Positions 17,204 to 25,756 of a stretch of DNA of 64,000 nucleotides are shown one piece after another. How positions within the stretch are numbered: the stretch's first letter is position 1; each line of letters starts with the position of its first letter. The notes beneath the pieces are model-generated. The model had not been told where the DNA came from. It saw nothing but the letters and a program-made list of their open reading frames with translations, and searched no databases. Made by a program: the position numbers and the translations under genes. Source of the stretch: Lactobacillus bombicola (GTDB lineage: Bacteria > Bacillota > Bacilli > Lactobacillales > Lactobacillaceae); assembly GCF_900112665.1 (NCBI RefSeq), contig NZ_FOMN01000007.1, positions 1 to 64,000 of the forward strand, given 5' to 3'.

Positions 17204-17437
17204 AGCTAAAAATTTTGTCGAATAACAGGGCTTCAACCAGATGATTTTTACGTAAATTTAGTTTCTAGTTCAATTATTGGCATATCTTTGGCAATTCAAA
17301 CTTATGCAGCACCTGGAGCAGTGATTTTTGCTGTAGTAATGGCAGCAATTATGTATGTCTTTTTTGAGCAACCGTCAGTTCATAAGAAGGTGAGCCATAT
17401 AGCAGAGCAAGAAGAAGACGGCTTTGATGAATTTTAA
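17204..17437 (+). pseudogene. Membrane-protein C-terminal remnant, possibly a mannose-family EIIC
   Basis: An open frame without start reads ITGLQPDDFYVNLVSSSIIG, two hydrophobic segments, then a basic stretch and an acidic end (AEQEEDGFDEF). The two-helix end followed by an acidic tail is like the C-termini of the EIIC proteins at 2310, 31133 and 43891. I infer a decayed PTS EIIC, but this is only a pattern match. Confidence 0.35.
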
Positions 17438-17464
17438 ATAGCTCATATAAAAATAATGATAATA

Positions 17465-17508
17465 AAAGCATTCTATTTTGTGAAAATTAAAATAGAATGC
17501 TTTCTTTG
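17465..17508 (+). terminator. Terminator after the remnant
   Basis: AAAGCATTCTATTTT pairs perfectly with AAAATAGAATGCTTT, followed by T-rich sequence. The region 17509-17705 holds no gene. Confidence 0.82.
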
Positions 17509-17705
17509 TCTTTTTATTCACATATTATATTAATTTGAATTTGTAGAAAAAAGCAAATCGCTTTACTGATAAAATTACCCGTTTATATTTACTTGATTTC
17601 GCTTACATAAGTTACAAAAGGTTACATTAATTTACTATTATTATCAAAAATTTAGGTTAAAACTAAAATATATTGTGAAATATGTAATTAATTAGGAGGA
17701 GAAAG

Positions 17706-18785
17706 ATGAATATTGCGAAAGCAATTCAAGTGACATTTTCCAATGCTGCGATAGTTAGCTCAATAACGTCAACAATTTTTATTATTTTATTGGGTTTTTA
17801 TTTACGTAAGCGTAATATCTTTACAGAAAAGTATGGTAAGCTTTTATCTAAGATTGTTTTAACAGTTGCGCTTCCGGCTTTGGCATTCAACTCATTTATG
17901 CAACCGATTAATGGCGAAACTTTTTCGCAAGGGATGAATGTGTTAATTTGGGGAATTGTAATTTATATTATTTTGATTTTGGTAACCCCAATTTCTTATG
18001 CCAAATATCCTAAAGATAAGCGGGATGTTCTAGCAATTTTAACCACTTTTGGTTCAACTACCTTTTTTGGAATTCCAATTGTTGGTGCGGTCTTTGGTAC
18101 CAAGGGCATAATGTATAGCTCGATTTTTAATATTGGCTACCGGATTTTTTTATATTCTTATGCTTATATTAAGATGTCTGGCTTGAAAATGAATGCAAGC
18201 AATATCAAAAAAATGTTTGTCAATCCGGTGGTAATTGCTACTTTTTTGGGACTGATTATGTGGCTAGTGCAAAATTACATGCCACAGGTAGCTGTAAGAC
18301 AAGCTGTTAATGGCGTAATTAATCCTGGTGCACCAATAATTAAGGTTGCCTTTTACCGAATTGATCAGACTGCAATTTGGCTGTACAAACCACTGCAATA
18401 TCTGGCTAACCTAGCATCACCACTTGCTTGGCTATCAATCGGTGCTACTTTAGGTTCGACTTCATTTAAAAAAGCTGCGGAAAACAAGACTTCTTGGTAC
18501 TACAGTTTTAATAAGGTTGTCTTAGTACCACTGCTTAACTTGGTAATACTGGTCATCTTAAATGTGACTAACATCTTACCGATTAGCTATGTTGCTTTAG
18601 GTACAATCATTATTATGATGGCTACGCCAACCGCTGCCGTTGCTTCGTCTTATGCGATTAGCTTTGATCGTGAAGCGGTATTATCGTCCAATGCATCCTT
18701 TGTATCGACAATTTTAGCGGTAGTGGCAATGCCATTTTGGATTGCCTTTCTCGGTGTTCTTAGTCAAAGCGGATTATTTCATTAA
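17706..18785 (+). CDS. AEC-family transporter (malate permease-like)
   Basis: A 359-residue membrane protein of the auxin efflux carrier family with about ten hydrophobic segments. The N-terminal half has FYLRKRNIFTEKYGKLLSKI and the C-terminal half ATPTAAVASSYAISFDREA, both typical. Lactic acid bacterial members include malate and other carboxylate carriers. AGGAGG precedes the start. It is 14 bases upstream of a D-2-hydroxyacid dehydrogenase, and the next genes are a carboxylate-type two-component system, which supports transport of a hydroxy- or keto-acid. Confidence 0.85.
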   Translation: MNIAKAIQVTFSNAAIVSSITSTIFIILLGFYLRKRNIFTEKYGKLLSKIVLTVALPALAFNSFMQPINGETFSQGMNVLIWGIVIYIILILVTPISYAKYPKDKRDVLAILTTFGSTTFFGIPIVGAVFGTKGIMYSSIFNIGYRIFLYSYAYIKMSGLKMNASNIKKMFVNPVVIATFLGLIMWLVQNYMPQVAVRQAVNGVINPGAPIIKVAFYRIDQTAIWLYKPLQYLANLASPLAWLSIGATLGSTSFKKAAENKTSWYYSFNKVVLVPLLNLVILVILNVTNILPISYVALGTIIIMMATPTAAVASSYAISFDREAVLSSNASFVSTILAVVAMPFWIAFLGVLSQSGLFH

Positions 18786-18799
18786 TTAGGAGGTTTTTT

Positions 18800-19798
18800 A
18801 TGTTTAAAATTGTTGCTTATGGCGTACGTGAAAATGAAGTAGATTACTTCAAGAAATTAAATAAATACCATTATGATGTGCAATTGGAACCTGAATTGTT
18901 AACTCATGATAATATTGAAACTGCCAAAGGCGCAGATGCTGTTTTGTTACGTGCCAATTGTAAGGCAGACGCACAAAACTTGGCGAAATTAAATGAGTGG
19001 GGCATTAAATACGTCTTTACTAGAACAGTAGGTTTTAACCATATTGATCTTAAGGCCGCAGCCAAATATGAAACAAAAGTTGCTCGTGTTCCGGCATATT
19101 CACCATACGCTGTAGCCGAATTGGCAATGACCCTAGGAATGATGCTCTTTAGACATACTGCTTTGGCAGTCGATATGACCAGGCAGGGAAACTTTAGTGT
19201 TTCGACCGCCACTTTTTCTGGGGAAGTTCATTCAAGTACTGTGGGAATTATCGGAACTGGTCGAATTGGGGCGACTGAAGCGCAGCTATATAGTGGAATG
19301 GGAACCAAAGTCTTGGGCTATGATCCTTATCCAAGCGACTTCGCTAAACAATATGTTGAATTTGTTGAGCAGGATGAATTGCTGTCAAAATCAGATATTG
19401 TTTCAATCCACGTGCCGTATTTCCCAGGTCAAAATGATCGTTTAATCGATGCGGACTTTTTAAAGAAAATGAAACCAACTGCTGTTTTGGTTAATACGGC
19501 GAGAACACAACTTGCTGATTATCCTGCTATTATTAAGGCAATCACTCAAAATCAAATTGCTGGTTTTGCTAGTGATGTTTTACCAGACGAAGTTGAAGTG
19601 CTGGGACATGATTTTAAAGGAAATATCACTAATGAACTGACTAAGCAGTTAGTTGATTTATATCCTAAGGTTCTACTAACCCCGCACATTGGTTCTTACA
19701 CTAGTCCAGCTTTAACCGATATGATTGCAGTCAGCTATGAAAACTTCCACCAAGTTTTAGAGACAGGTAAGACTGATAACGACGTTAAGTTAGACTAA
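18800..19798 (+). CDS. D-2-hydroxyacid dehydrogenase (D-lactate/D-hydroxyisocaproate type)
   Basis: A 332-residue NAD-dependent dehydrogenase of the D-lactate dehydrogenase branch. It shows GIIGTGRIGATEA for NAD, the Arg in LVNTARTQLAD, and the His in LTPHIGSYT. The ARTQ motif differs from the SRGP/SRGA of the main LdhD enzymes, so it is more likely a side-specific enzyme for a branched or dicarboxylic keto acid. It is co-transcribed with the AEC carrier (AGGAGG start site) and ends at a strong terminator. Confidence 0.85.
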   Translation: MFKIVAYGVRENEVDYFKKLNKYHYDVQLEPELLTHDNIETAKGADAVLLRANCKADAQNLAKLNEWGIKYVFTRTVGFNHIDLKAAAKYETKVARVPAYSPYAVAELAMTLGMMLFRHTALAVDMTRQGNFSVSTATFSGEVHSSTVGIIGTGRIGATEAQLYSGMGTKVLGYDPYPSDFAKQYVEFVEQDELLSKSDIVSIHVPYFPGQNDRLIDADFLKKMKPTAVLVNTARTQLADYPAIIKAITQNQIAGFASDVLPDEVEVLGHDFKGNITNELTKQLVDLYPKVLLTPHIGSYTSPALTDMIAVSYENFHQVLETGKTDNDVKLD

Positions 19799-19808
19799 GT
19801 TAATATAC

Positions 19809-19844
19809 AAAAAAGCGAGCTATCAGCTGATAGTTCGCTTTTTA
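19809..19844. terminator. Terminator between dehydrogenase and regulator
   Basis: AAAAAGCGAGCTATCAG pairs with CTGATAGTTCGCTTTTT; it is usable from both strands. Confidence 0.88.
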
Positions 19845-20528
19845 TTTATTAGCTTTATAAAGTTTAATTGGTCGACCTACTTTTAGGTAATGTGTTTTGA
19901 TTGTTAATTCATTAGTTTTTACTAAATAATCTAAATACTTTTTCGTGGTAATCCGTGAGAGTTTAGACTTACGGGCAATCTCCTGATTAGAAAAATAATC
20001 GGGTGTTTCTGCGATGATTGCCTTTATTTTGTTAAGAGAAAAATTTGATAGTCCTTTAGGCAAGGAGGTCATTTCTTTTTCTCCAGCAAAATCTTGTGTA
20101 ATGAAAATCTGATCGAGTTCAGTTTGCGATAATTGTCGATCTTGGTTTAATACCTCATTATATTTTAGAAAATGCTCAATTGCCTTATGGAATCGCTCAA
20201 AAGAAAATGGTTTTACCAGGTAATCGAGTACGCCATAGTTTAATGCTTGGTTAATGCTTTGGCTATCTTTAGCAGCTGATAACATGATTACATTCGGATG
20301 GAGATTGTGCTCAATAAATAATTGAAGAAGCTCAGTACCTGAAATTTTGGGTAAATAAATATCGAGTAAGACCAAATCAAGCTGCATTTTTTGCGCAAGG
20401 GCTAAAGCTTTATCTGCTCTATCTACTTGATAAAGCTTCATTTTTGCAGGCGGAATTATTTTCATTAGGTACTGTTTATCAATTGAATTGACCATGGGGT
20501 CATCTTCCACAATGAGAATCTGTAACAT
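19842..20528 (-). CDS. Response regulator, CitB/DcuR family
   Basis: A 228-residue regulator. The receiver domain (1-120) has acidic Asp9/Asp10, phospho-acceptor Asp56 in LVLLDIYLP and Lys in DYLVKPFSF. The C-terminal part is a winged/HTH region (ETPDYFSNQEIARKSKLSRI) as in CitB, DcuR and MaeR. Its start lies 2 bases after the kinase stop, with the binding site GAGG inside the kinase gene. It probably activates the convergent carrier-dehydrogenase pair, an inference from position and family. Confidence 0.88.
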   Translation of the reverse strand: MLQILIVEDDPMVNSIDKQYLMKIIPPAKMKLYQVDRADKALALAQKMQLDLVLLDIYLPKISGTELLQLFIEHNLHPNVIMLSAAKDSQSINQALNYGVLDYLVKPFSFERFHKAIEHFLKYNEVLNQDRQLSQTELDQIFITQDFAGEKEMTSLPKGLSNFSLNKIKAIIAETPDYFSNQEIARKSKLSRITTKKYLDYLVKTNELTIKTHYLKVGRPIKLYKANK

Positions 20529-20530
20529 TT

Positions 20531-22117
20531 TTACTCCTCGCTGTTAATCGGTAATTCAAGATAAAAATTGCTACCATGTGGATTACAAGGTGTAATGTCA
20601 ATATAGCCGTGATGATTATCGATAATCTGCTTAACCAGCATTAAGCCGTAACCATGAGCTTTACCTTTAGTAGAATATTTTTGCTTAAAAAGTTGTTCTC
20701 GGACAGCAGGCGGAATACCACTACCGTTATCGGTCACTTCTATAATCAGGGTTGTACTTTCGGTATCATAAGTAAGTTCGAGTTTAATGGCACCACTGGT
20801 ATCAATGGCGGCTAAGGCATTGTCGATTAAGTTACCCAAAATCTTGATCAGATCAAGATTTAATTGGTCTGAAACAATTGCTTGTGGCAAATAGGAATCA
20901 GGAGTAAGTGTCAAAGTCACTTTTTGCTCTTTAGCCTGATTAATTTTACCGGTTAAAAACCCGACTAAAGCTGGTGATTCAATCTGCTGGTTTAGCTGGC
21001 CAAACTCTTGCTGGTAATTAGCATTAACTTTGCCAATAAAATTAGTAACATTATCATATTGCTTTAATTCAATCATATCGTAAATTGCCTGTAATTTATT
21101 GCGAAATTCATGCGATTGCGCTCTAAGCGCTTGAATGTATTGCTCACTTCCAGCTAATTGTTCAGACAGTTGTTGGTATTTGGATTGATCTTGCAGTAGA
21201 GCAATTTGGCCATAAGTTTTGTCATGATAAACTAGCCTATTAGTGGATACAATGTATTCTTTAGCGTTAATTAAGAGCGGAACATTGGTCTTATTTTGTG
21301 AATGATTATGATTAAAAATTAGTTTAGCTAAATTGGAATTTAGTGCAGTACCCACTTTAACTGCTGGAAATGTTTTTTTAGCTAAATAATTGGTTGTAAT
21401 TACGATGTTTTGTTCATTAACGGCAATTAAGATTTCATCAATACTATCAATAATAGCGTGTAGTTCCGGCAGCTTGGTAGCAATTTCATCTGGTTCCATA
21501 TTAAAAAGAGATTTTTTAATCCTTTGCGCTAAAAAAAGTGCCAAAATTATGCCAGCACATAAAGCAAATAATGAACCAAGAATAACCGCTTTTTGAGCAG
21601 ATAAAATTGCCCTGTTAATTGAGCTATCGGTTAGACCAACGCAAACAATGCCAACTTGTTGTTTGTTCTTGAAAACAGGGACAAAGATGCGATAGCCCGT
21701 TCCTAAAATACCTTTGCGATGTGAATAATGGCTTTTACCAGTGCTTGATTTTTTAGCATCTTGCGGAGAACTAAATCTTTTGCCAATCCGACTAGTATCA
21801 GGGTGGGAGTAGCGCATTAATTTCCGGTCTAAAATGACAACGAAATCAACATGAGATGCCTGTGTAATTTGATTGGCATATTTTTGCAATGAATTATTTT
21901 GGGTGGGCTGGGGATGCTTTTTTAGAGTTTCCTTAACGGTTGCATCTTGAGCAGCAATTCTAGCAACTCCAGCAATTTTCTCTTTGATTATTTGCTTTTG
22001 ACTCTGTTTGACGTGGTATGAAGCGATACTGCCAGCAGTAATAACAAAAATAACTGTTGTTAAAAAAACTAGTAAAACAGATTTAGTTCTTAAGCTAAAG
22101 CGTGATTTTCGTAGCAT
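20531..22117 (-). CDS. Sensor histidine kinase, CitA/DcuS family
   Basis: A 528-residue membrane kinase: TM1 about 12-33, an extracytoplasmic PAS-like sensor (about 36-175) with the carboxylate-binding pattern MRYSHPD at 101-107, TM2 about 176-198, a cytoplasmic PAS (about 215-310), then the kinase core with phospho-acceptor His336 in SHEFRNKLQAI, N box GNLIDNALAAID, and ATP-binding DNGSGIPP and GYGLMLVKQI. This is the order in CitA, DcuS and MaeK, which sense citrate, fumarate or malate. First gene of the kinase-regulator operon. Confidence 0.9.
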   Translation of the reverse strand: MLRKSRFSLRTKSVLLVFLTTVIFVITAGSIASYHVKQSQKQIIKEKIAGVARIAAQDATVKETLKKHPQPTQNNSLQKYANQITQASHVDFVVILDRKLMRYSHPDTSRIGKRFSSPQDAKKSSTGKSHYSHRKGILGTGYRIFVPVFKNKQQVGIVCVGLTDSSINRAILSAQKAVILGSLFALCAGIILALFLAQRIKKSLFNMEPDEIATKLPELHAIIDSIDEILIAVNEQNIVITTNYLAKKTFPAVKVGTALNSNLAKLIFNHNHSQNKTNVPLLINAKEYIVSTNRLVYHDKTYGQIALLQDQSKYQQLSEQLAGSEQYIQALRAQSHEFRNKLQAIYDMIELKQYDNVTNFIGKVNANYQQEFGQLNQQIESPALVGFLTGKINQAKEQKVTLTLTPDSYLPQAIVSDQLNLDLIKILGNLIDNALAAIDTSGAIKLELTYDTESTTLIIEVTDNGSGIPPAVREQLFKQKYSTKGKAHGYGLMLVKQIIDNHHGYIDITPCNPHGSNFYLELPINSEE

Positions 22118-22339
22118 GTTTTTCCTTTTTATATCGTTACAACTGATTACTACTAGTATAAACTACTAAATCATAAAAAAGCTTAACTTAAAGGAAGATT
22201 TTATCAAGTGCTTAAGTAAATAACTAAAATATCTTTTAAACTAAAAATAGCAGTCATAACTGATAGTTACCAGCTATACTTAAAGTTAATTGATGTCAAA
22301 AATTGCAGTTTTAATAGAAGTCTTTAAAGGTGACTAATG
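22118..22339. other. Intergenic region upstream of the kinase gene
   Basis: A/T-rich sequence that must hold the promoter of the kinase operon on the minus strand. No clear boxes or repeats stand out. Confidence 0.3.
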
Positions 22340-22700
22340 TAAATAATCTCAGGTTACTAAATTCACTAAGTGAATTAATCAATTCTCATTATGATAGTGG
22401 CAATCACGCAATTGTTAGTGGAAAATCTCTCCCGATTAGACCAGGTGACTGTTAATGAAATTATCAATCATGCTTAATGTTTTGCAATCTGTTGTCAGAC
22501 ACTTTTGCGAAAAATTAGGTTATTCAAGTTTGATTGATTTGAAATCATCGTTTTCTAAAATAATTTTCCCTATTGATTACTGTTTCTACTTCTGGAAAAT
22601 ACGCTGAAATTTTGAATGATTTTTTACGAGAATTATCGGGAGACAAAATTTTGTAAAGAAGCCATTGATTTAATAATTTTTGAACAACATGATATAGAAT
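22340..22700 (+). pseudogene. RpiR-family regulator, decayed
   Basis: Three frames together rebuild an RpiR/MurR N-terminal domain: NLRLLNSLSELINSHYDSGN, then NLSRLDQVTVNEIINHA, then QSVVRHFCEKLGYSSLIDLK, the last being the recognition part of the HTH. Each change of frame and the internal stops prevent translation. The sugar-binding SIS half is not seen, so the gene is both frameshifted and truncated. It probably once controlled a neighbouring sugar operon. Confidence 0.6.
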
Positions 22701-22751
22701 AGATTTAGAAAGAAGAAATAACTTGCAGCTAATTATTCTTAATTCGTTTAT

Positions 22752-22795
22752 CAAACATGTTCAAACATTGACAAACAAAATAGAACAATTATACT
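22752..22795 (+). promoter_or_regulatory. lacR promoter with three CAAACA operator repeats
   Basis: CAAACA occurs at 22752, 22762 and 22772, exactly one helical turn apart. The last copies overlap a promoter TTGACA (22768-22773) and TATACT (22790-22795), spacer 16. The same word occurs twice before the PTS genes at 24854 and 24874. DeoR-type LacR binds TGTTTG-containing sites, so these are probably its operators and the gene is autoregulated. Confidence 0.65.
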
Positions 22796-22845
22796 AAAAG
22801 ATGAACTAAGTTAGTTGCTTAATCTAGTTTAAAAAGTAGGTAACC

Positions 22846-23601
22846 ATGTTAAAAAGTGAAAGATTAAAGACGATTTTACAGATAGTGAACACGCAAAAGT
22901 TTGTAACAGTTGATGAATTGGCTCAAGCCCTCAAGGTGTCTGATATGACAATTAGGCGGGATCTAAATGAATTGCATAAGTCCAACAAGATTATGCGTAT
23001 TCACGGTGGCGCACAGATTTTGTCAGACCAAAGCCGTATTGAAAAAAGCTACAAACAAAAAAGAGAGATTCATAGTAAGGAAAAGATTGAAGTTGCTAAG
23101 CGCGCCTGCAATCTAATTCATGAAAATGATTCAATTTATGTTGGTCCGGGCACTACTTTAGAATTAATGGTTGCCAACCTGAAAGTTAAGCATCTCAGGA
23201 TAGTGACTAATTCACTGCCAGTTTTTGAAGTGGCTAAAAACAGTCCTAATAATTATGATCTGATCATGATTGGCGGTTCTTATCGGAGAATCAGTGGTGC
23301 TTTTTTAGGAGCTCTTGCTAATAGTGAACTTGCAACAATGTCTTTTTCAGTCGGCTTTGTAGGTGTTAATGGTATTAAGGATACTTCTATGACAACAGCT
23401 AACTTAGAAGAGGGTCAAACCGAGAAAATTGGATTGGACCATTCACAAATCAAATTGATAGTGGCTGATTATTCTAAATTGGATCACAGCGATTTTCATC
23501 AATTTTATGACTTGCGCGATGTTGATGGTTTGATTACTAATCGTGGTATCGATCCTGAATTGGAAAAACATTATAGTCAATTTACAACTATTTATAAGTA
23601 G
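22846..23601 (+). CDS. lacR: DeoR-family repressor of the tagatose-6-phosphate pathway
   Basis: A 251-residue DeoR-family regulator. The N-terminal winged helix ([20 protein letters not shown] at 18-37, then RIHGGAQIL) is the family signature, and the C-terminal DeoR sensor domain carries [10 protein letters not shown] and [11 protein letters not shown] for a sugar-phosphate ligand, tagatose-6-phosphate in known LacR. The genes lacA and lacB follow directly, fixing the likely role. Repeated CAAACA boxes overlap its own promoter and precede the PTS operon. Confidence 0.85.
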   Translation: MLKSERLKTILQIVNTQKFVTVDELAQALKVSDMTIRRDLNELHKSNKIMRIHGGAQILSDQSRIEKSYKQKREIHSKEKIEVAKRACNLIHENDSIYVGPGTTLELMVANLKVKHLRIVTNSLPVFEVAKNSPNNYDLIMIGGSYRRISGAFLGALANSELATMSFSVGFVGVNGIKDTSMTTANLEEGQTEKIGLDHSQIKLIVADYSKLDHSDFHQFYDLRDVDGLITNRGIDPELEKHYSQFTTIYK

Positions 23602-23624
23602 TTGTTTTGAGAGGAGTTTTAGCT

Positions 23625-24053
23625 ATGAAAGTTGTTATTGGTAGCGATCAGGCTGGCTTTGACTTAAAGGAAAAAGTCAAGCAGTACTTGAAGGATCACA
23701 ATTATGAGGTCTTGGACGTTACAACAAAAGCAGCAGCAGATTTTGTTGAATCTAGCTTGCTAGTTACACGTGAAGTACTGGATAACGGTATTAAAAAAGC
23801 TATCATGTTTGATGAATATGGTGTAGGATCGGCAATGGCTTCTAACAAGGTCAAAGGGATGGTTACCGCAAATGTGAACGAGGAAAGAACTGCCCACATG
23901 ACAGCGATGCACAACGGTGCCAAGGCTATCGCTTTGGGAAGTGGCATTGTTGGTGAAAAATTAGCCTATTCGATCGTGCAACATTATCTTGATACTGATT
24001 ATGCTGGCGGACGGCATCAGATTCGGCTAAACATGTTAGAAGAAATGATCTAA
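23625..24053 (+). CDS. lacA: Galactose-6-phosphate isomerase subunit LacA
   Basis: Together with LacB converts galactose-6-phosphate to tagatose-6-phosphate. 142 residues, the usual length for LacA; RpiB/LacA/LacB fold with [18 protein letters not shown] at the N-terminus, [19 protein letters not shown] and [14 protein letters not shown]. LacA normally lacks the full catalytic set, which is shared with LacB. The start at 23625 follows GAGGAG; the TTG 18 bases upstream lacks one. Same operon as lacR and lacB. Confidence 0.92.
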   Translation: MKVVIGSDQAGFDLKEKVKQYLKDHNYEVLDVTTKAAADFVESSLLVTREVLDNGIKKAIMFDEYGVGSAMASNKVKGMVTANVNEERTAHMTAMHNGAKAIALGSGIVGEKLAYSIVQHYLDTDYAGGRHQIRLNMLEEMI

Positions 24054-24066
24054 GGGAGGGCTAAAA

Positions 24067-24642
24067 ATGTTAGATAATGATCGACCACAACCAGAATTTG
24101 TTGATCCTAAAATTGATAAGCATACGGTGATTGCCTTGGGTAATGACCATATTGTGACTGCAATTAAAATGGCTATTTCTGATCACCTTAAGGATGAGGG
24201 CTATCGTGTAATTGATGAAGGTACACATGACAACACAAGAACTCACTATCCAATGTATGGTAAACGCGTGGCGGAAGATGTTGCTGATGGCCGTGCTGAT
24301 CTTGGTATCGTTCTTTGCGGGACAGGCATCGGTATTTCAACGGCTGCTGATAAAAATGAAGGTATTCGAGCAGCGATGGTTGGCGACGCTACCCAAGCTG
24401 AATATGCCCGCCGTGAATTAAATGCAAATGTTATTGGCTTCGGCGGTATTGTCCTTGGACGTGATTTCATTTTTGATATTGTAGATTCATTTTTGAATGC
24501 TAGGTATGCCCCAACTGACGATAACCGCAAATTAATTACCAAAATTGATGGTATTGCAAAGCCAAATCCTGATCAAAAGGATAATGTTCACTTCTTTGAT
24601 GAAGAAAATAAGAAGTGGGCCGAAGGCGTGTACCACGACTAA
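24067..24642 (+). CDS. lacB: Galactose-6-phosphate isomerase subunit LacB
   Basis: Partner of LacA. The family core begins at about residue 20 ([20 protein letters not shown]), and [12 protein letters not shown] carries the phosphate loop with the catalytic Cys. The C-terminus HFFDE...[10 protein letters not shown] matches LacB closely. At 191 residues it is about 20 longer than usual, because of an N-terminal extension ([17 protein letters not shown]) that may be real, as GGGAGG precedes this ATG. Last gene of the lacR-lacAB unit; a terminator follows. Confidence 0.92.
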   Translation: MLDNDRPQPEFVDPKIDKHTVIALGNDHIVTAIKMAISDHLKDEGYRVIDEGTHDNTRTHYPMYGKRVAEDVADGRADLGIVLCGTGIGISTAADKNEGIRAAMVGDATQAEYARRELNANVIGFGGIVLGRDFIFDIVDSFLNARYAPTDDNRKLITKIDGIAKPNPDQKDNVHFFDEENKKWAEGVYHD

Positions 24643-24684
24643 TAAAAGTAAATAAAAAACAAAATTTAATCGCACACAAATACA

Positions 24685-24718
24685 AAAGATCATGCAGAGA
24701 TTGTCGTGGTCTTTTTTT
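24685..24718 (+). terminator. Terminator after lacB
   Basis: AAAAGATCATG pairs with CGTGGTCTTTT using G-U pairs, followed by T residues. It separates lacRAB from the PTS operon. Confidence 0.75.
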
Positions 24719-24811
24719 GTACTCGGTGAGGCAGAGGGAAATTTGTTTAATAAAATCAGAATGAGAAACAAAGTTTCACTATTTCAATTTGTAGAAAATT
24801 AAGAAAATTGG

Positions 24812-24883
24812 TTGCAATTTTGAATCCGGTTACATATAATATTTATAGACAAGCAAACAAAATAAAACATTTTCAAACAAAAT
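24812..24883 (+). promoter_or_regulatory. Promoter and operators of the galactitol-type PTS operon
   Basis: TTGCAA at 24812-24817 and TATAAT at 24835-24840, spacer 17, form a strong promoter. Two identical words CAAACAAAAT at 24854-24863 and 24874-24883, spaced 20 bases, lie at and after the start of transcription. They share CAAACA with the lacR promoter, suggesting LacR repression of the PTS. Confidence 0.7.
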
Positions 24884-24921
24884 CGAAAGAGCTTGCCTAG
24901 TATGGAAAAGGAGTCTGAGCT

Positions 24922-25407
24922 GTGAAAGTAGATAGCTTGTTTTCACCAAAAGCTGTATTTGTCAGCGATGCGATTGATTCAACCGCGGTTTTAAGGGAAG
25001 TTTCAGAGAAATTGCTACAACAAGATCTTGTTAAGGCTGATTTCTTTACTGAAATCGCCAAACGAGAGGCCAATTACCCGACTGGAATTGACACATCACC
25101 GATTACAAAAGAACTGCCTAATATTGCAGTACCGCATACTGAAGGGGAATTTGTTAATACGCGTTTAGTAATTCCGGTTGCCTTGAAGTCGACGGTTGGA
25201 TTTAAAAATATGATTGCGCCTGATCAAGAATTACCAGTGAAATTCTTATTTATGATTTTAAATAATGATCCAGAAGGACAGGCAAACATCTTGGCACAAA
25301 TCATGGACTTTCTTCGACTTACGTCTGTTTCAAAACTACAAGAGTTATTCAGTCTTACTAACCCTGATAAAATTTATCAGTTTTTAAGTGAGCATTTTGA
25401 GCAATAG
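24922..25407 (+). CDS. gatA: PTS galactitol/galactose-type EIIA
   Basis: Cytoplasmic EIIA of the fructose/galactitol superfamily, 161 residues. The phosphorylated His72 is in NIAVPHTEGEF. The start is GTG after AAAAGGAG. With the EIIB and EIIC genes that follow it forms a separate-subunit galactitol-type PTS. Since lacAB lie just upstream and share operator words, the substrate is probably galactose, delivered as galactose-6-phosphate, rather than galactitol. Confidence 0.88.
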   Translation: MKVDSLFSPKAVFVSDAIDSTAVLREVSEKLLQQDLVKADFFTEIAKREANYPTGIDTSPITKELPNIAVPHTEGEFVNTRLVIPVALKSTVGFKNMIAPDQELPVKFLFMILNNDPEGQANILAQIMDFLRLTSVSKLQELFSLTNPDKIYQFLSEHFEQ

Positions 25408-25419
25408 GGGGGTATTTTT

Positions 25420-25734
25420 ATGAGTAGAGAAGTTAAATTTATTGCTGCATGTGGGGCAGGGGTTAACTCATCGCACCAAATTAAAGATGCAGTTGAGGAA
25501 GAAATGAGAAAGCGCGGCTATAACGTTAAGGTTGATGCCTACATGGTTAAAGATGTCAATGAAGAATTATTATCACACTATGATGGCTACCTAACAATCG
25601 CCAAGACTGATCTTTCATTTACACCAAAGATTCCGTTGATTGATGCCGGTGCTATTTTGTACCGAATACCAACAATGGCCAAACCAGTTTATGACAATGT
25701 GGAAAAAGTAGTTAAGGAAATTAATGCAGAATAG
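25420..25734 (+). CDS. gatB: PTS galactitol/galactose-type EIIB
   Basis: Cytoplasmic EIIB of 104 residues with phosphorylated Cys11 in FIAACGAGVNSSHQIKD. It passes phosphate from EIIA to the sugar carried by EIIC. It is 12 bases after gatA, with GGGGGG-rich sequence before the ATG as binding site. Confidence 0.88.
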   Translation: MSREVKFIAACGAGVNSSHQIKDAVEEEMRKRGYNVKVDAYMVKDVNEELLSHYDGYLTIAKTDLSFTPKIPLIDAGAILYRIPTMAKPVYDNVEKVVKEINAE

Positions 25735-25756
25735 TTTTATTTGAAAGGAACTAATA

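Noticed and set aside
22545-22754. A 69-residue minus-strand frame
   Set aside because: It is antisense to the RpiR remnant and overlaps the lacR operators.
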